A DNA stretch of 64,000 nt from Pedobacter africanus (lineage in GTDB: Bacteria > Bacteroidota > Bacteroidia > Sphingobacteriales > Sphingobacteriaceae). The notes below the pieces were generated by a model, which saw nothing but the letters and a program-made list of their open reading frames with translations, did not search any database and was not told the DNA's origin. The stretch spans positions 372,001-436,000 of the forward strand of contig NZ_FWXT01000003.1 in the NCBI RefSeq assembly GCF_900176535.1. Direction: 5' to 3'. This document shows positions 26,194 through 36,058 of the stretch, piece after piece (position 1 is the first letter of the stretch; each line of letters opens with the position of its first letter). The position numbers and the translations under genes are program-made.

Positions 26194-26266
26194 GATTCCG
26201 TAGCTCAGCTGGTAGAGCATTACACTTTTAATGTAGTGGTCCTGGGTTCGAATCCCAGCGGGATCA
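26194..26266 (+). tRNA. tRNA-Lys(TTT), left copy
   Basis: This 73-nt gene folds into a complete cloverleaf. The acceptor arms GATTCCG (26194-26200) and CGGGATC (26259-26265) pair with one T-G wobble, and the discriminator is A at 26266. The anticodon stem TTACA/TGTAG holds the loop CTTTTAA with anticodon TTT at 26227-26229. The T-arm CTGGGTTCGAATCCCAG is standard. CCA is not encoded. The same 73-nt sequence recurs inverted at 51370-51442. Confidence 0.98.
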
Positions 26267-26270
26267 CAGA

Positions 26271-26300
26271 AAAGCACACCATTAGGTGTGCTTTTTTTGT
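26271..26300. terminator. Bidirectional hairpin terminator after tRNA-Lys
   Basis: AAGCACACC and GGTGTGCTT pair around an ATTA loop, with A-rich and T-rich flanks. It can end tRNA transcription and that of the convergent membrane-protein gene whose stop is at 26282. Confidence 0.75.
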
Positions 26301-26761
26301 TTAAACTCGATTCGAACATACCTGAGCTCATCTAATAACTCGATAATCTGTCCCGGTTTCTTATTCAGTTGCGCTAAAGGCAGCCGCAGGGAATGTTCGT
26401 CTTTAAGTCTTACCACAAGCGTCTTTTCACTAGCTGTTCCATGGCCGGTATCGGCAGAAAAGTAAGTGTAGCTGCTTTCTTCTACGAAATAGGATTCAAT
26501 ATTTTCCCAGGGATAAAATTCCTTATTGTCTACAATCAAACCCTCAGTTTTTATAGTGATGTGGCTGTAGAGCCGTAAAGAAATGATCACATAAAATGCG
26601 ATAACAGTAACAATGAGCAGATAAATGAGGGATAAGATAAAGACCACCATATTACCCCAATAGGCGAACATCAAATACAGTCCGCCAAATACGGCCAGGC
26701 CGGTATTCATCAGCTCAATTGGTACTGTTTTCCAAGTTTTTTTAATTACAACGGGCTTCAT
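26282..26761 (-). CDS. Unknown two-pass membrane protein
   Basis: The 159-residue protein has two hydrophobic segments, about 16-34 and 35-62, and then a soluble beta-rich domain (residues about 66-150, LRLYSHITIKTEGLIVDNKEFYPWENI) that looks like a bacterial PH-like fold. The order TM-TM-PH is seen in other small membrane proteins of unknown role. No name is justified. It is the first gene inside the interval bounded by the two tRNA-Lys genes. Confidence 0.7.
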   Translation of the reverse strand: MKPVVIKKTWKTVPIELMNTGLAVFGGLYLMFAYWGNMVVFILSLIYLLIVTVIAFYVIISLRLYSHITIKTEGLIVDNKEFYPWENIESYFVEESSYTYFSADTGHGTASEKTLVVRLKDEHSLRLPLAQLNKKPGQIIELLDELRYVRIEFKQKKHT

Positions 26762-26882
26762 TTTTAGGAAGGCTTTTACCTGTAACTAATATAGAAAATT
26801 AGCAGGAGAAAAGAAATGGCGGCGGGAAAGATGGAGCCCAGGGTTAGCGGGCAAATAAAAGGCAAGGGCACATTATTCCCGT

Positions 26883-28256
26883 TTATTTGACGTAAACCGT
26901 TTTGATGTTTACAAATTCATGGATGCCAAACATACCCAGTTCGCGGCCATAGCCGCTTTGGTTGATGCCTCCAAAGGGCAGGTGTGGATCTGATTTCACG
27001 AGCGAATTCACAAAGCATGATCCTGCCTGTAACTTGTTTCGTGCAATTTCTTCTCCAAGCTGCACATTACTGGTAAACACGGCAGCACCGAGTCCAAACG
27101 ACGTATCGTTTGCCAGGCTGATTGCATGTTCGGTATCCCGGGCTGTCAGGATAGCCGCAACGGGCCCAAACAATTCCTCACTGTAGGCCGGCATGCCTTT
27201 TTTTATGTTTGTAAGTACTGTAGGCTCATAATAGGCATGTTCGCCTTTCCTTGCCGGTACCTTGCCTCCCAGTATACATTTGGCCCCCATTTCTGTATTC
27301 TTCAATACCTGCGCGTGCAGCTCATCACGCAGATCGGCCCGTGCCATAGGGCCTAAATCTGTTCCGGTCTCAAAAGGGTCGCCTATTTTCCTTTGCTTTA
27401 TCCTGTCTACAAAAAGTGACGTAAACTCCCTTTCTATTTTTTTAGCCACAATAAATCTCTTGGCTGCTATACAGCTTTGCCCGTTGTTGATGAGCCTGCT
27501 GCTGGCGCATACATCAGCCGCCATTTCCAGGTCAGCATCCTCAAGCACCAGGTAAGGGTCACTTCCTCCAAGTTCCAGCACAGTCTTCTTTAACAAGAGA
27601 CCAGCCTGGGCCGCAACTTTTGTGCCGGCAACGGTACTGCCGGTAAGTGTAACCGCTTTTACAAGCGGATGCTCAATTACTGCAGCTACGGCCTTACTGC
27701 CAATCAATAAGGTTTGAAAGACATGGGCAGGGAAGCCTGCATCTTTAACCATTTGTTCAATGGCCAGTGCACAACCCGGTACATTTGAAGCGTGCTTCAG
27801 TACTCCACAATTGCCCGCCATCAATGCAGGGGCCAAAAACCTGAACACCTGCCAGAAAGGAAAATTCCAGGGCATAACGGCCAATACTGTTCCTAAAGGC
27901 TGGAAGCTCACATAGCTTTTTGCGGCCTCAGTAGTTACCAGCTGGTCCTGAAGAAAAGCGCTGGCATTGCCGGCATAATACTGGCAAACAGCAGCGCATT
28001 TATCTATTTCTGCCAGGCCATCTTTCAAAGGTTTGCCCATTTCAACAGCCATAAGCGCCGCCAGCTTGTCCCTTTCTGCATGTAGCCGCGCAGCAAGTTT
28101 ATCCATTAAAACGGCCCGCTCCCCAAAACTACTTTCCTTCCAGCTCAGCCATGCTTTATGCGTTTGCCCAATTTTCCTAATCACCTTGTCCGGCGGGTCT
28201 TCCCTGTAAGATTTAACGATTTTTCCGTTGGCCGGGTTAACAGATTGTATGCTCAT
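26883..28256 (-). CDS. NAD(P)-dependent succinate-semialdehyde dehydrogenase-type ALDH
   Basis: This 457-residue aldehyde dehydrogenase has the catalytic Glu in LELGGSDPYLV (E228) and the catalytic Cys in NNGQSCIAAKRF (C262). The MPWNFPFWQVFRF and VTLTGSTVAGTKVA segments bind cofactor. The length, with no long N-terminal extension, fits the YneI/Sad subgroup, which oxidises succinate semialdehyde to succinate. No GABA transaminase is adjacent, so substrate is inferred. It lies 18 bp after the sigma factor gene on the same strand. Confidence 0.9.
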   Translation of the reverse strand: MSIQSVNPANGKIVKSYREDPPDKVIRKIGQTHKAWLSWKESSFGERAVLMDKLAARLHAERDKLAALMAVEMGKPLKDGLAEIDKCAAVCQYYAGNASAFLQDQLVTTEAAKSYVSFQPLGTVLAVMPWNFPFWQVFRFLAPALMAGNCGVLKHASNVPGCALAIEQMVKDAGFPAHVFQTLLIGSKAVAAVIEHPLVKAVTLTGSTVAGTKVAAQAGLLLKKTVLELGGSDPYLVLEDADLEMAADVCASSRLINNGQSCIAAKRFIVAKKIEREFTSLFVDRIKQRKIGDPFETGTDLGPMARADLRDELHAQVLKNTEMGAKCILGGKVPARKGEHAYYEPTVLTNIKKGMPAYSEELFGPVAAILTARDTEHAISLANDTSFGLGAAVFTSNVQLGEEIARNKLQAGSCFVNSLVKSDPHLPFGGINQSGYGRELGMFGIHEFVNIKTVYVK

Positions 28257-28274
28257 AATGAAAGTACTATAGGA

Positions 28275-28874
28275 TCAATGAAAATAGCACATAGCTGAAA
28301 CCACTACCACAGCACTAATGTTTTCCTTTTTGTAAAGATGTTCCTTAATGAAGCGGATAGCGTTTACCATGTGGCTGTTCACGGTTGCTGCTGTAATGCC
28401 AAGTATATCTGCGGCTTCCTGGTAAGATTTACCTTCGATTTTGCAGAGTATGAAGACTTTTCTGCGCGATTCGGAAAGGCTGTTAATAGCTTCCTGTATC
28501 ATGCCCGAAGTTTCCTTGTTAATGAGGGCCTCCTCGGTTTGCATGTAATAATCTACCGCATTTACCAGTAAACGCGCATGCAGGCGCTTATCTTTTGAAA
28601 TCTTCCTGAAATAATCGTAAACCAGGTTATTGGCCACAGTATGCAAGAAAGAAACAAATGATTGCTCAGGCCTGATGTCTTCCCGTTTTTCCCATATTTT
28701 CAAAAACAGGTCCTGCAAAAGCTCATCTGCAACAGATTCATCTTTCACAACACGGTTTATTTTTTTATACAATGGTTTACTGTAGGTCAGGTACAAAGTG
28801 TTAAAGGCCGGTTCATTGCCTTGCTTCAATTGCAATAACAAAGCTGCTAATTCTTCTGCTGCTAAAAACTTCAT
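28275..28874 (-). CDS. FecI-like ECF sigma factor, divergent from FecR
   Basis: This 199-residue ECF sigma factor has region 2 (LYLTYSKPLYKKINRVVKDESVADELLQDLFLKIWEKRED, about 25-65) and region 4 (INSLSESRRKVFILCKIEGKSYQEAADILGITAATVNSHM, about 128-168). A hydrophobic tail (ISAVVVVSAMCYF) follows region 4. In Bacteroidota this class usually sits directly upstream of a FecR on the same strand; here it is divergent from the FecR at 29121 with 246 bp between. Autoregulation with that FecR is inferred from the neighbourhood. Confidence 0.9.
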   Translation of the reverse strand: MKFLAAEELAALLLQLKQGNEPAFNTLYLTYSKPLYKKINRVVKDESVADELLQDLFLKIWEKREDIRPEQSFVSFLHTVANNLVYDYFRKISKDKRLHARLLVNAVDYYMQTEEALINKETSGMIQEAINSLSESRRKVFILCKIEGKSYQEAADILGITAATVNSHMVNAIRFIKEHLYKKENISAVVVVSAMCYFH

Positions 28875-29120
28875 TGATCTTTGTATGCTGATTTCGCCCT
28901 GTGCTAAATTACATATTTAGTCATAAAGCATTTTCAATGATATTGATTATTTTTTGAATAACCGCGCAACGTGCTAAAATGCCAGGATCTGTTAATTTTA
29001 TTTTGTTGATTATTAGCTTATTATTAAATAATTGTAAATATTTTCATATCAGCATCAATGTATTTCCACGCTGCTCCGTATTGGTTTATATAAGGGCATC
29101 CCTAACTGCCTTTTAAACTT
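28875..29120. promoter_or_regulatory. Divergent intergenic region between sigma factor and FecR
   Basis: This 246-bp AT-rich region must contain the promoters of the sigma gene (minus) and the FecR operon (plus). I see no clean TAnnTTTG box on either strand. An ECF-type promoter recognised by the neighbouring sigma factor is possible, but I could not define it. Confidence 0.4.
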
Positions 29121-30317
29121 ATGGACCATTTAAGACCACTTTTTACAAAATATATGGACGACAGCTGTACCACAGCTGAGATCGGATTGCTGATGCAGTA
29201 TTTTAATGAACTGGAAAATGAAAGCGGGCTCAAAGCGCTGATTGCCGCTGAAATGGCAAAAGATGTTGAAGAAGAAACCGATGAATCTGCACTCGACAAG
29301 CGTCTGCTAAAGATTTATGATCAGTTACAAACAGACCTTATTCCGGCCGTACCTGCAGCAGCTGTCATCCGTCCAATACGTAATTATTTTAAATATGCAG
29401 GTGCAGCGGCCGTTCTTCTCATCGTTTCGGCGGTCTTGTATTTTTATGTGCAGCGCAACCAAAGCAGCAATGTGTCAAATTTAACAGCTGGGCAGCTGGC
29501 CAGGGATGTCGGTCCCGGGGGTAACAATGCCATTTTAACGCTGGCCGATGGGTCGGAAATTTCGCTTACAGATGCCGGAAATGGTGAATTGGCCAGCCAG
29601 TCTGGCATTACCATTACTAAAACCAGGGATGGGGAACTGGTTTACGAAATCGCAAAAGGTAAAGCGCTTGGTGCAACACAATACAATAGCATCAGTACGC
29701 CAGCAGGCGGTCAGTACCAGGTTAATCTTCCCGATGGCAGTAAGGTATGGCTAAATGCGATGTCTTCCTTAAAATATCCCACTGTGTTTAGCGGAACCGA
29801 CCGTAGGGTCACCCTTAGGGGGGAAGCTTATTTTGAAGTGGCCAAAGATCAGGGCAGACCATTTGTAGTGGCTTCCAGCGCGGCGGGAAAGTCCCAGGAA
29901 ATTACTGTTCTGGGTACACACTTTAACATCAACAGCTATGCAGATGAACCTGTCATCAAAACTACGCTTCTGGAAGGGAGTGTAAGGGTAGCAAGCGGTA
30001 CCGCCTCAAAAGTGCTCCGGCCAGGGCAGCAATCGGCTGTTTCGGAACGGATTATACTTACAGAAGTGGATGTTGACCAGTTTGTTGACTGGAAAAATGG
30101 TAATTTTTATTTTGATGATGAAAATATTGAATCCATTATGCGCAAGCTGGCACGATGGTACGATATAGATGTGGTTTACCAGGGCAAAATACCGGACGCC
30201 GTATTTGGTGCAGAGATATCCCGGGCAAAAAGACTGTCAGAAGTCCTGAAAGGGCTGGAAACGGCCGGAAAAATCCACTTTAAAATAGAAGGAAGGAGGG
30301 TTACCGTTATGCAGTAA
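29121..30317 (+). CDS. FecR-type anti-sigma factor
   Basis: This 398-residue membrane protein has a cytoplasmic N-terminus (1-85), one transmembrane helix (about 90-110, YAGAAAVLLIVSAVLYFYV), a periplasmic FecR domain with STPAGGQYQVNLPDGSKVWLNAMSSLKYP and FGGTDRR VTLRGEAYFEVA-like motifs, and a C-terminal DUF4974 domain (about 315-398). It transduces signal from the SusC receptor's N-terminal domain to the ECF sigma factor. It is 177 bp upstream of the susC gene. Confidence 0.94.
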   Translation: MDHLRPLFTKYMDDSCTTAEIGLLMQYFNELENESGLKALIAAEMAKDVEEETDESALDKRLLKIYDQLQTDLIPAVPAAAVIRPIRNYFKYAGAAAVLLIVSAVLYFYVQRNQSSNVSNLTAGQLARDVGPGGNNAILTLADGSEISLTDAGNGELASQSGITITKTRDGELVYEIAKGKALGATQYNSISTPAGGQYQVNLPDGSKVWLNAMSSLKYPTVFSGTDRRVTLRGEAYFEVAKDQGRPFVVASSAAGKSQEITVLGTHFNINSYADEPVIKTTLLEGSVRVASGTASKVLRPGQQSAVSERIILTEVDVDQFVDWKNGNFYFDDENIESIMRKLARWYDIDVVYQGKIPDAVFGAEISRAKRLSEVLKGLETAGKIHFKIEGRRVTVMQ

Positions 30318-30365
30318 GCTCTACACCTGTAGTTGATCTACACATCGGTAAATCAAAATAAAAAA

Positions 30366-30395
30366 GGCCAGGAGTGCTTGGACCCACCCCTGGCC
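30366..30395 (+). promoter_or_regulatory. GC-rich hairpin in the FecR-SusC leader
   Basis: GGCCAGGAGTG and CACCCCTGGCC pair with one mismatch around CTTGGACC. No T run follows, so it is more likely a processing or stability element that separates regulator and receptor levels than a full terminator. Confidence 0.45.
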
Positions 30396-30494
30396 ATAAG
30401 GCCTGATTTACCTACAATAATGTTTCGCACACTATAATTAACTAAAACCAAACCAAGAGCCCTAAACCTAATCAGGGCCCTAAAATTCAAATGT

Positions 30495-33400
30495 ATGAAA
30501 TTTTATGCGCTATTTAAACGCGGGTATTTTGCCTGCGTGGCACAAACAATTTTGTGTATTATGGATTCGGTTATACACCTGGTTCGTAATACAGATCAAA
30601 GAAAACTGATTATGCGAATCAACCTCACCGTAATCCTGTTAACCAGCTGCTTGCTCCAGGTAAGTGCCAGCAGTTATGCACAGAAAATCAACCTGACCAA
30701 AACCAATATCTCACTTACCGAGGTATTTAAAGAGATCAGAAAACAAAGCGGATACGATTTTATCTATGCCACACCACAAATTAAACTGGCCAGAAAAGTA
30801 GATGTTTTTGCCCGCAATGCCTCTTTAACCGAAGTACTGGAAAAATGCTTTGCCAACCAGCCATTTACCTACGAGATCCAGAACAAAACCATCGTTATCC
30901 GCGAACAGAATGATTTTACAAAAGTAAAGATCATCAGGGGGAAGGTGGTTGACAATGCTGATGGCAAGCCGCTGCCAGGGGTAACCGTACTCATAAAAGG
31001 TACAAAAAGCGTAGCCCAAACTGATGAAAAGGGAAATTTTTCCCTCAATGTTCCCGATGGGGCACAAACGCTTGTGGTGCGGTTCATTGGCTATAAAACA
31101 CAGGAAATAGCACTCTCTAACTTCATGATGTTCAACATCAAAATGGTAGAAGATCAGCAATCGCTGAGCGATGTAGTGGTAACAGGTGTATTTGAACGTC
31201 CGGTAGAGAATTTTACCGGTGCGGCCAGGACCATCGATGGGCAGGAGTTGAAAAAGGTAAACTCCAACAGTATTTTCGCTGCCATAGCAGCGATTGATCC
31301 TGCACTGCGACTGGTACCCAACAATGTCATGGGCGGAAACATCAATACTTTGCCTGAAATACAACTCAGAGGGGCCAATTCCCTGCCTAACCTGACGGGC
31401 GAGTTTGCCGACAATCCCAACGCACCGCTGTTCATCCTGGATGGTTTCCAGGTAGGGGCACAGCGGATTTTTGACCTTGACATGAACATGATCAAATCCA
31501 TTACCATCTTAAAAGATGCCTCCGCTACTTCCATTTATGGTTCAAGAGGGGCTAACGGCGTACTGGTCATTACCACAATCACGCCAAAGGCAGGAAAGAT
31601 CCAGGTAACAGTAAACAATGACTTCAGGTTAACCACCCCCGACCTTTCGGTATACCATCTGCTCAATGCCGCAGAAAAGCTGGATTTTGAAAAACGGGTG
31701 GGCTTTTATTCCGCTGCTCAATCCAACCAGCAATATATGCTGGACGAAATTTACAACAGCAGGGCCAGGGCAGTGGCCAGCGGGGTAAATACCGATTGGC
31801 TATCCTTCCCGGTACAAACAGGTACCAGCAACAGAACTTCGGTATATGTTGAAGGTGGCGATGAATTTATCCGCTATGGGCTCCAGATGACCGGCGATTT
31901 CCAGAAAGGAGTAATGAAAGGTCAGAACCGGAACAACTATTCGGGGCAGTTCGACCTGAGCTATAACGTGAAAAAGCTGCGTTTCAGAAACTCTATCAGG
32001 CTTTTTCAAAATATGTCCAATGAATCACCTTACGGTGCGTTTTCCCAATATGCCCTCATGAACCCATACTGGAAACCCTTTGATGAAAATGGCAACCCCT
32101 TAAAGGTCATGGAAAGCAATCTCATAGGTACCTTCAGCAATCCTTTATATGATGCCCAGCTGAACACCATCAACAAATCGCAATACTTTGGCGTGTCCAA
32201 TAACCTGCAGGTCCGTTGGAACATCATGCCTTCTCTGTATTTAGAAACCGCATTTAGCCTGAACAAACAAACAGGTTCTTCCGACAAGTTTTACCCGGCC
32301 CAGCATTCGCTGTTCAACAACGAAAAAGACCTGAAACGAAAGGGCTCTTATGATGTAAGCAATAACAATTCCCTGGGTTTTGAAAGTTTAACCACGGCCA
32401 ACTACAACAAAAGTTTTGGAAAACACCTGATTTATTCCACGCTGGGGCTCAATATCGCCAGCACCTCCAGTAATTTTTATAATGTGCAAACCGTAGGTTT
32501 CCCTTTTGATCAGCTGGATAACCTACTTTTTGCTACGCAATATAAACCAGAGGCGCGCCCAACAGGAGATGAAAGCACAGTTCGGCGCCTGGGCTTATTG
32601 CTCAATGGCAATTATGCCTACGACAACCGCTACCTGGCCGATGTTTCGGTGCGAAGGGATGGATCATCCCAGTTTGGGGCCAACAAACGCTACGGGATTT
32701 TCTGGTCTGCCGGCCTGGGATGGAACGTACACAATGAAGCTTTCTTTAAAGAAAACCCTAATGTTAACCGCTTAAAACTAAGGGCCAGTTATGGATCTTC
32801 CGGCTCACTCAATATCCCGGCATACCGTTCGCAAACCAGGTATACCTTTGGTGTAGAGAATGTTTACGATGGCGATCTTGGTGCGGCCATTATGGGGCTG
32901 GGCAATAAAGAACTGGGCTGGCAGGATGTGCGTACGCTAAACCTGGGCCTGGATATGACCTTGTTCAAAGAACGGCTGGATATGCGTTTTGACCATTACA
33001 GGAGCATAACGCACAATACCATTACCAGCGTTTCCCTGGCACCATCTAATGGTTTTTCAGATTACTCAGAAAACCTGGGTAAAATCCAGAATACCGGTTA
33101 TGAGCTCTTTGCCCGTTATAAAATCATCGACAACAAACAAAAAGGACTGCTCTGGTCGGTTAATGCTGCCGCGGTAACCAACAAAAACATCCTTAAAGAG
33201 CTTTCCAATAAACTTAAGGCCAGCAATACAAAGGCAAATGCCAGCAGTAACCAGAAAGCCCCAAATATTATGCTGGAAGAGGGGCAGGCCATCAATACAC
33301 TTTTTGTAGTGCGCTCGCTCGGGGTAGACCCCATAACCGGGGCCGAAGTGCTGGTTAAAAAAGATGGTAGCACTACTTTTACCTGGAGCGCGGCCGATAA

Positions 33401-33878
33401 AGTTGCCCTTGGTGTAACTGATCCTAAATGGAACGGGACCTTTGGTTCTAACCTGAACTATAAAGGTTTTGAGTTGGGCCTCATCTTTAGCTACCGTTTT
33501 GGCGGACAGATTTACAACCAGACCCTGGTTGACAAGGTGCAGGGTGCCGATACGAAATACAATGTAGACAGGAGGGCATACGACCTGGGCTGGACTAAAC
33601 CGGGTGATGAATCCATGTTCACAAAATTTGGGACCAACCCGGTGCTCACCAGGTTAAGCTCAAGGTTTGTACAGGACGAAAACACGATGAGCCTCAACTC
33701 GGCTTCTGTAGGTTATAACTTTTACAAACATGCTTTTGTAAAACAATTGGGATTGAATAGCTTATCGCTTACTGCAAGCACCAATGATCTCTTTACAGTC
33801 AGTTCTGTTCAGTTGGAACGCGGTACAAATAATCCATTTTCACGGACCTATTCCTTATCCATACGGGCGGGTTTTTAA
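30495..33878 (+). CDS. SusC/RagA TonB-dependent receptor with STN signalling domain
   Basis: The 1127-residue outer-membrane receptor has a signal peptide around residues 40-63 (RINLTVILLTSCLLQVSASSYAQ), an STN domain (about 64-135) that signals to FecR, a carboxypeptidase-like domain (about 150-230, RGKVVDNADGKPLPGVTVLIKGT), a plug (VVVTGVFERPVENFTGAA; SATSIYGSRGANGVLVITT) and a long beta-barrel. The ATG at 30495 gives a 40-residue N-region, as seen in many Pedobacter homologues; a later ATG at 30612 would give an ordinary signal peptide. The substrate is not evident. It heads the susCD operon. Confidence 0.95.
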   Translation: MKFYALFKRGYFACVAQTILCIMDSVIHLVRNTDQRKLIMRINLTVILLTSCLLQVSASSYAQKINLTKTNISLTEVFKEIRKQSGYDFIYATPQIKLARKVDVFARNASLTEVLEKCFANQPFTYEIQNKTIVIREQNDFTKVKIIRGKVVDNADGKPLPGVTVLIKGTKSVAQTDEKGNFSLNVPDGAQTLVVRFIGYKTQEIALSNFMMFNIKMVEDQQSLSDVVVTGVFERPVENFTGAARTIDGQELKKVNSNSIFAAIAAIDPALRLVPNNVMGGNINTLPEIQLRGANSLPNLTGEFADNPNAPLFILDGFQVGAQRIFDLDMNMIKSITILKDASATSIYGSRGANGVLVITTITPKAGKIQVTVNNDFRLTTPDLSVYHLLNAAEKLDFEKRVGFYSAAQSNQQYMLDEIYNSRARAVASGVNTDWLSFPVQTGTSNRTSVYVEGGDEFIRYGLQMTGDFQKGVMKGQNRNNYSGQFDLSYNVKKLRFRNSIRLFQNMSNESPYGAFSQYALMNPYWKPFDENGNPLKVMESNLIGTFSNPLYDAQLNTINKSQYFGVSNNLQVRWNIMPSLYLETAFSLNKQTGSSDKFYPAQHSLFNNEKDLKRKGSYDVSNNNSLGFESLTTANYNKSFGKHLIYSTLGLNIASTSSNFYNVQTVGFPFDQLDNLLFATQYKPEARPTGDESTVRRLGLLLNGNYAYDNRYLADVSVRRDGSSQFGANKRYGIFWSAGLGWNVHNEAFFKENPNVNRLKLRASYGSSGSLNIPAYRSQTRYTFGVENVYDGDLGAAIMGLGNKELGWQDVRTLNLGLDMTLFKERLDMRFDHYRSITHNTITSVSLAPSNGFSDYSENLGKIQNTGYELFARYKIIDNKQKGLLWSVNAAAVTNKNILKELSNKLKASNTKANASSNQKAPNIMLEEGQAINTLFVVRSLGVDPITGAEVLVKKDGSTTFTWSAADKVALGVTDPKWNGTFGSNLNYKGFELGLIFSYRFGGQIYNQTLVDKVQGADTKYNVDRRAYDLGWTKPGDESMFTKFGTNPVLTRLSSRFVQDENTMSLNSASVGYNFYKHAFVKQLGLNSLSLTASTNDLFTVSSVQLERGTNNPFSRTYSLSIRAGF

Positions 33879-33894
33879 CATGAATTGTATTGAT

Positions 33895-35316
33895 ATGAAA
33901 ACAAAAACAAAAATATTTGCCCTGCTTACCATTTGTCTAGTGGTTGGGGGCACAGGATGTAAAAAATTTCTGGAAGTTGATCCTAAATCAACCGTGGGGG
34001 AGGATCAGCTTTTTAGCTCAGAAATTGGCTTTCAGCAGGCACTCACAGGGCTATACTCGCAAATGGCCAGCCGTGATTTGTATGGCAATAACCTCACTAT
34101 GGGGTTCAGCAGCCTGATTGCGCAGAATTACAGCACAACCTTAAGCGGCGTTTTTTCCTTTCCAACAACCGTTGCGCTCAATTTTAAAGGTGCCGATGCG
34201 GTGCCGCTGGTATCCGGAATCTGGACAAAAGGCTACAATACCATTGCCGCGGCCAATAATATCCTCGAGAAGATTGATGGCAGGCAAAACCTGTTCACAG
34301 GAAACCACTATGCGCTTGTAAAAGGTGAAACCCTGGGGCTGCGCGCTTATCTGCATTTCGACCTACTGCGCTTGTATGGTGCTAATTTTGCCACAAACCC
34401 CACAAAAAAGGCCATTCCTTTCCGTACCGAACTGAATGCGCTGTCCAAAGTCCCTTCAACCGTTGATGAAGTGTCTGCCGCTATTCTTGCAGATCTGAAA
34501 ACGGCCGAGGTACTGATGAAAGATAAAGACCCGATTTCAACAGAAAAAAGCAGACGTTTCCGGATGAATTATTATGCCATAAAGGCGCTGCAAGCTAGGG
34601 TATATTTGTTCAGGGGCGATAAAGCAAATGCTGCTGCCGCGGCAACTGAAGTGGTAAATTCCGGTATATTTACCCTTATAGACCCCAAAAGTGTTTCAGC
34701 AGCCGCCGCTGGCCGAGACCGCACCTTTTCTACAGAACAGGTATTTGCCATCAGGGTAAAAGATATCCGCATTTGGGTGGAGACGGATAATGCCTACTTT
34801 AAATCGGTATCTGATAACAGAAACAATCTTACCCGAACGCTGTCCGATTTTCAAACCTTATACGAAACCAGTACCGGTGGTGGTACGGATATCCGTTTTG
34901 CCAACCTGATTGAAGCGGATGGGCTGACCTATTTTTGTACAAAATACTGGCAAACCTGGGTGGGCACGGTTGAAAATGACCGGCTGGACCAGAATGTTTC
35001 TTTAATGCGCTTGTCGGAAATGTACTATATCCTCGCCGAAACGGCAGCTACGCCTGATGAAGGGTTGGTGTTCCTCAACAAGGTGCGCGAGAAACGTGTC
35101 ATTCCTGTCATCAGCCCAGGGCTTACCGCGCAAAAATTAACTGATGAGCTTACCAAAGAATACCAGAAGGATTTTTATGCCGAAGGGCAGCTGTTTTATT
35201 ATTACAAGCGTAAGCTGTTTAACAGGATGCAGTTTTCGACAAGGAATTTAACCGAAGCCAGCTACATTGTTCCGGTACCCGATAATGAGCTCGAATTCAA
35301 TCCAAACTATAACTAA
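33895..35316 (+). CDS. SusD/RagB substrate-binding lipoprotein
   Basis: This is the SusD partner of the SusC above. The mature protein begins at the lipobox Cys in LTICLVVGGTGCKKFLEVDPKS. It has the SusD N-terminal signature FLEVDPKSTVGEDQLFSSEIGFQQALTGLY, TPR-like helices, and the C-terminal LMRLSEMYYILAETAATPDEGLVFLNKVREKR and FYAEGQLFYYYKRKLFNRM motifs. The ATG at 33895 gives the cleanest signal peptide; the frame is open upstream. It forms the lid of the SusC barrel. Confidence 0.92.
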   Translation: MKTKTKIFALLTICLVVGGTGCKKFLEVDPKSTVGEDQLFSSEIGFQQALTGLYSQMASRDLYGNNLTMGFSSLIAQNYSTTLSGVFSFPTTVALNFKGADAVPLVSGIWTKGYNTIAAANNILEKIDGRQNLFTGNHYALVKGETLGLRAYLHFDLLRLYGANFATNPTKKAIPFRTELNALSKVPSTVDEVSAAILADLKTAEVLMKDKDPISTEKSRRFRMNYYAIKALQARVYLFRGDKANAAAAATEVVNSGIFTLIDPKSVSAAAAGRDRTFSTEQVFAIRVKDIRIWVETDNAYFKSVSDNRNNLTRTLSDFQTLYETSTGGGTDIRFANLIEADGLTYFCTKYWQTWVGTVENDRLDQNVSLMRLSEMYYILAETAATPDEGLVFLNKVREKRVIPVISPGLTAQKLTDELTKEYQKDFYAEGQLFYYYKRKLFNRMQFSTRNLTEASYIVPVPDNELEFNPNYN

Positions 35317-35327
35317 AGCAACAGGAA

Positions 35328-36056
35328 ATGAATAAGATATTAACTCTATGCGTGCTGCTGATGGTATTGGCATCATGTAAAAAAGACCCGCAGTCTGTAT
35401 TTTCCGGAAAAGATGGCATCACTTTTTATTACAAATCTGGCCTGGAGCAGGATAGTGTCAGCTATTCCTTTAAGCTAAACCAGGTGCCCAAGACAAGGGA
35501 TACCGTGTGGGTCAAAATGCGCCTGGTGGGTAAATTGTCCAAACAGGTAAGGCAAATCAAGATTATTGCCGGCCCGGGTACCACAGCCACAGAAGGAAAG
35601 CACTTTATACTGCCCGATTTTTCTCTTCCTGCCGATTCTTTCCAGGTAAAATACCCGCTGGTATTGCTCAGTACATCCGATCTGGACAGTAAAGCAGTAA
35701 GACTGGTGATGCAGATCGCCGAAAGTGCGGACCTGATTGTGGGCACAAGAGGGCAGGCCGATGTGTCAACTGCCAATACCGTCCAGTTTAAAGTCAACTT
35801 CAGCAACCGGCTGATAAAGCCCGATTACTGGAACTATATCGCTTATTACATAGGCGAATACAGTGCCGTAAGGTATCAGTTTATGATCGACACATTTGGG
35901 ATGTCCGATTTCAGGCCAGATACCAAAGGCGGGATCATTGGTTATGCCCAATGGGTAAACATCAAAGGAAAGCTGAGAAATGCCCTTGATGCATATGTGA
36001 GCAAGAATGGGCCATTGATAGATGAAAACGGGGGAAAAGTAGAGTTTCCATTGTAA
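35328..36056 (+). CDS. DUF4843 lipoprotein
   Basis: The 242-residue protein starts MNKILTLCVLLMVLASCKKDP, a lipoprotein signal with Cys17. The body (GKDGITFYYKSGLEQDSVSYSFKLNQVPKTRDTVWVKMRLVGK) matches DUF4843, a surface domain found with SusCD and PKD-like proteins. It may bind substrate or stabilise the receptor on the cell surface. It is translationally close to the neighbours (11 and 2 bp gaps). Confidence 0.87.
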   Translation: MNKILTLCVLLMVLASCKKDPQSVFSGKDGITFYYKSGLEQDSVSYSFKLNQVPKTRDTVWVKMRLVGKLSKQVRQIKIIAGPGTTATEGKHFILPDFSLPADSFQVKYPLVLLSTSDLDSKAVRLVMQIAESADLIVGTRGQADVSTANTVQFKVNFSNRLIKPDYWNYIAYYIGEYSAVRYQFMIDTFGMSDFRPDTKGGIIGYAQWVNIKGKLRNALDAYVSKNGPLIDENGGKVEFPL

Positions 36057-36058
36057 AA

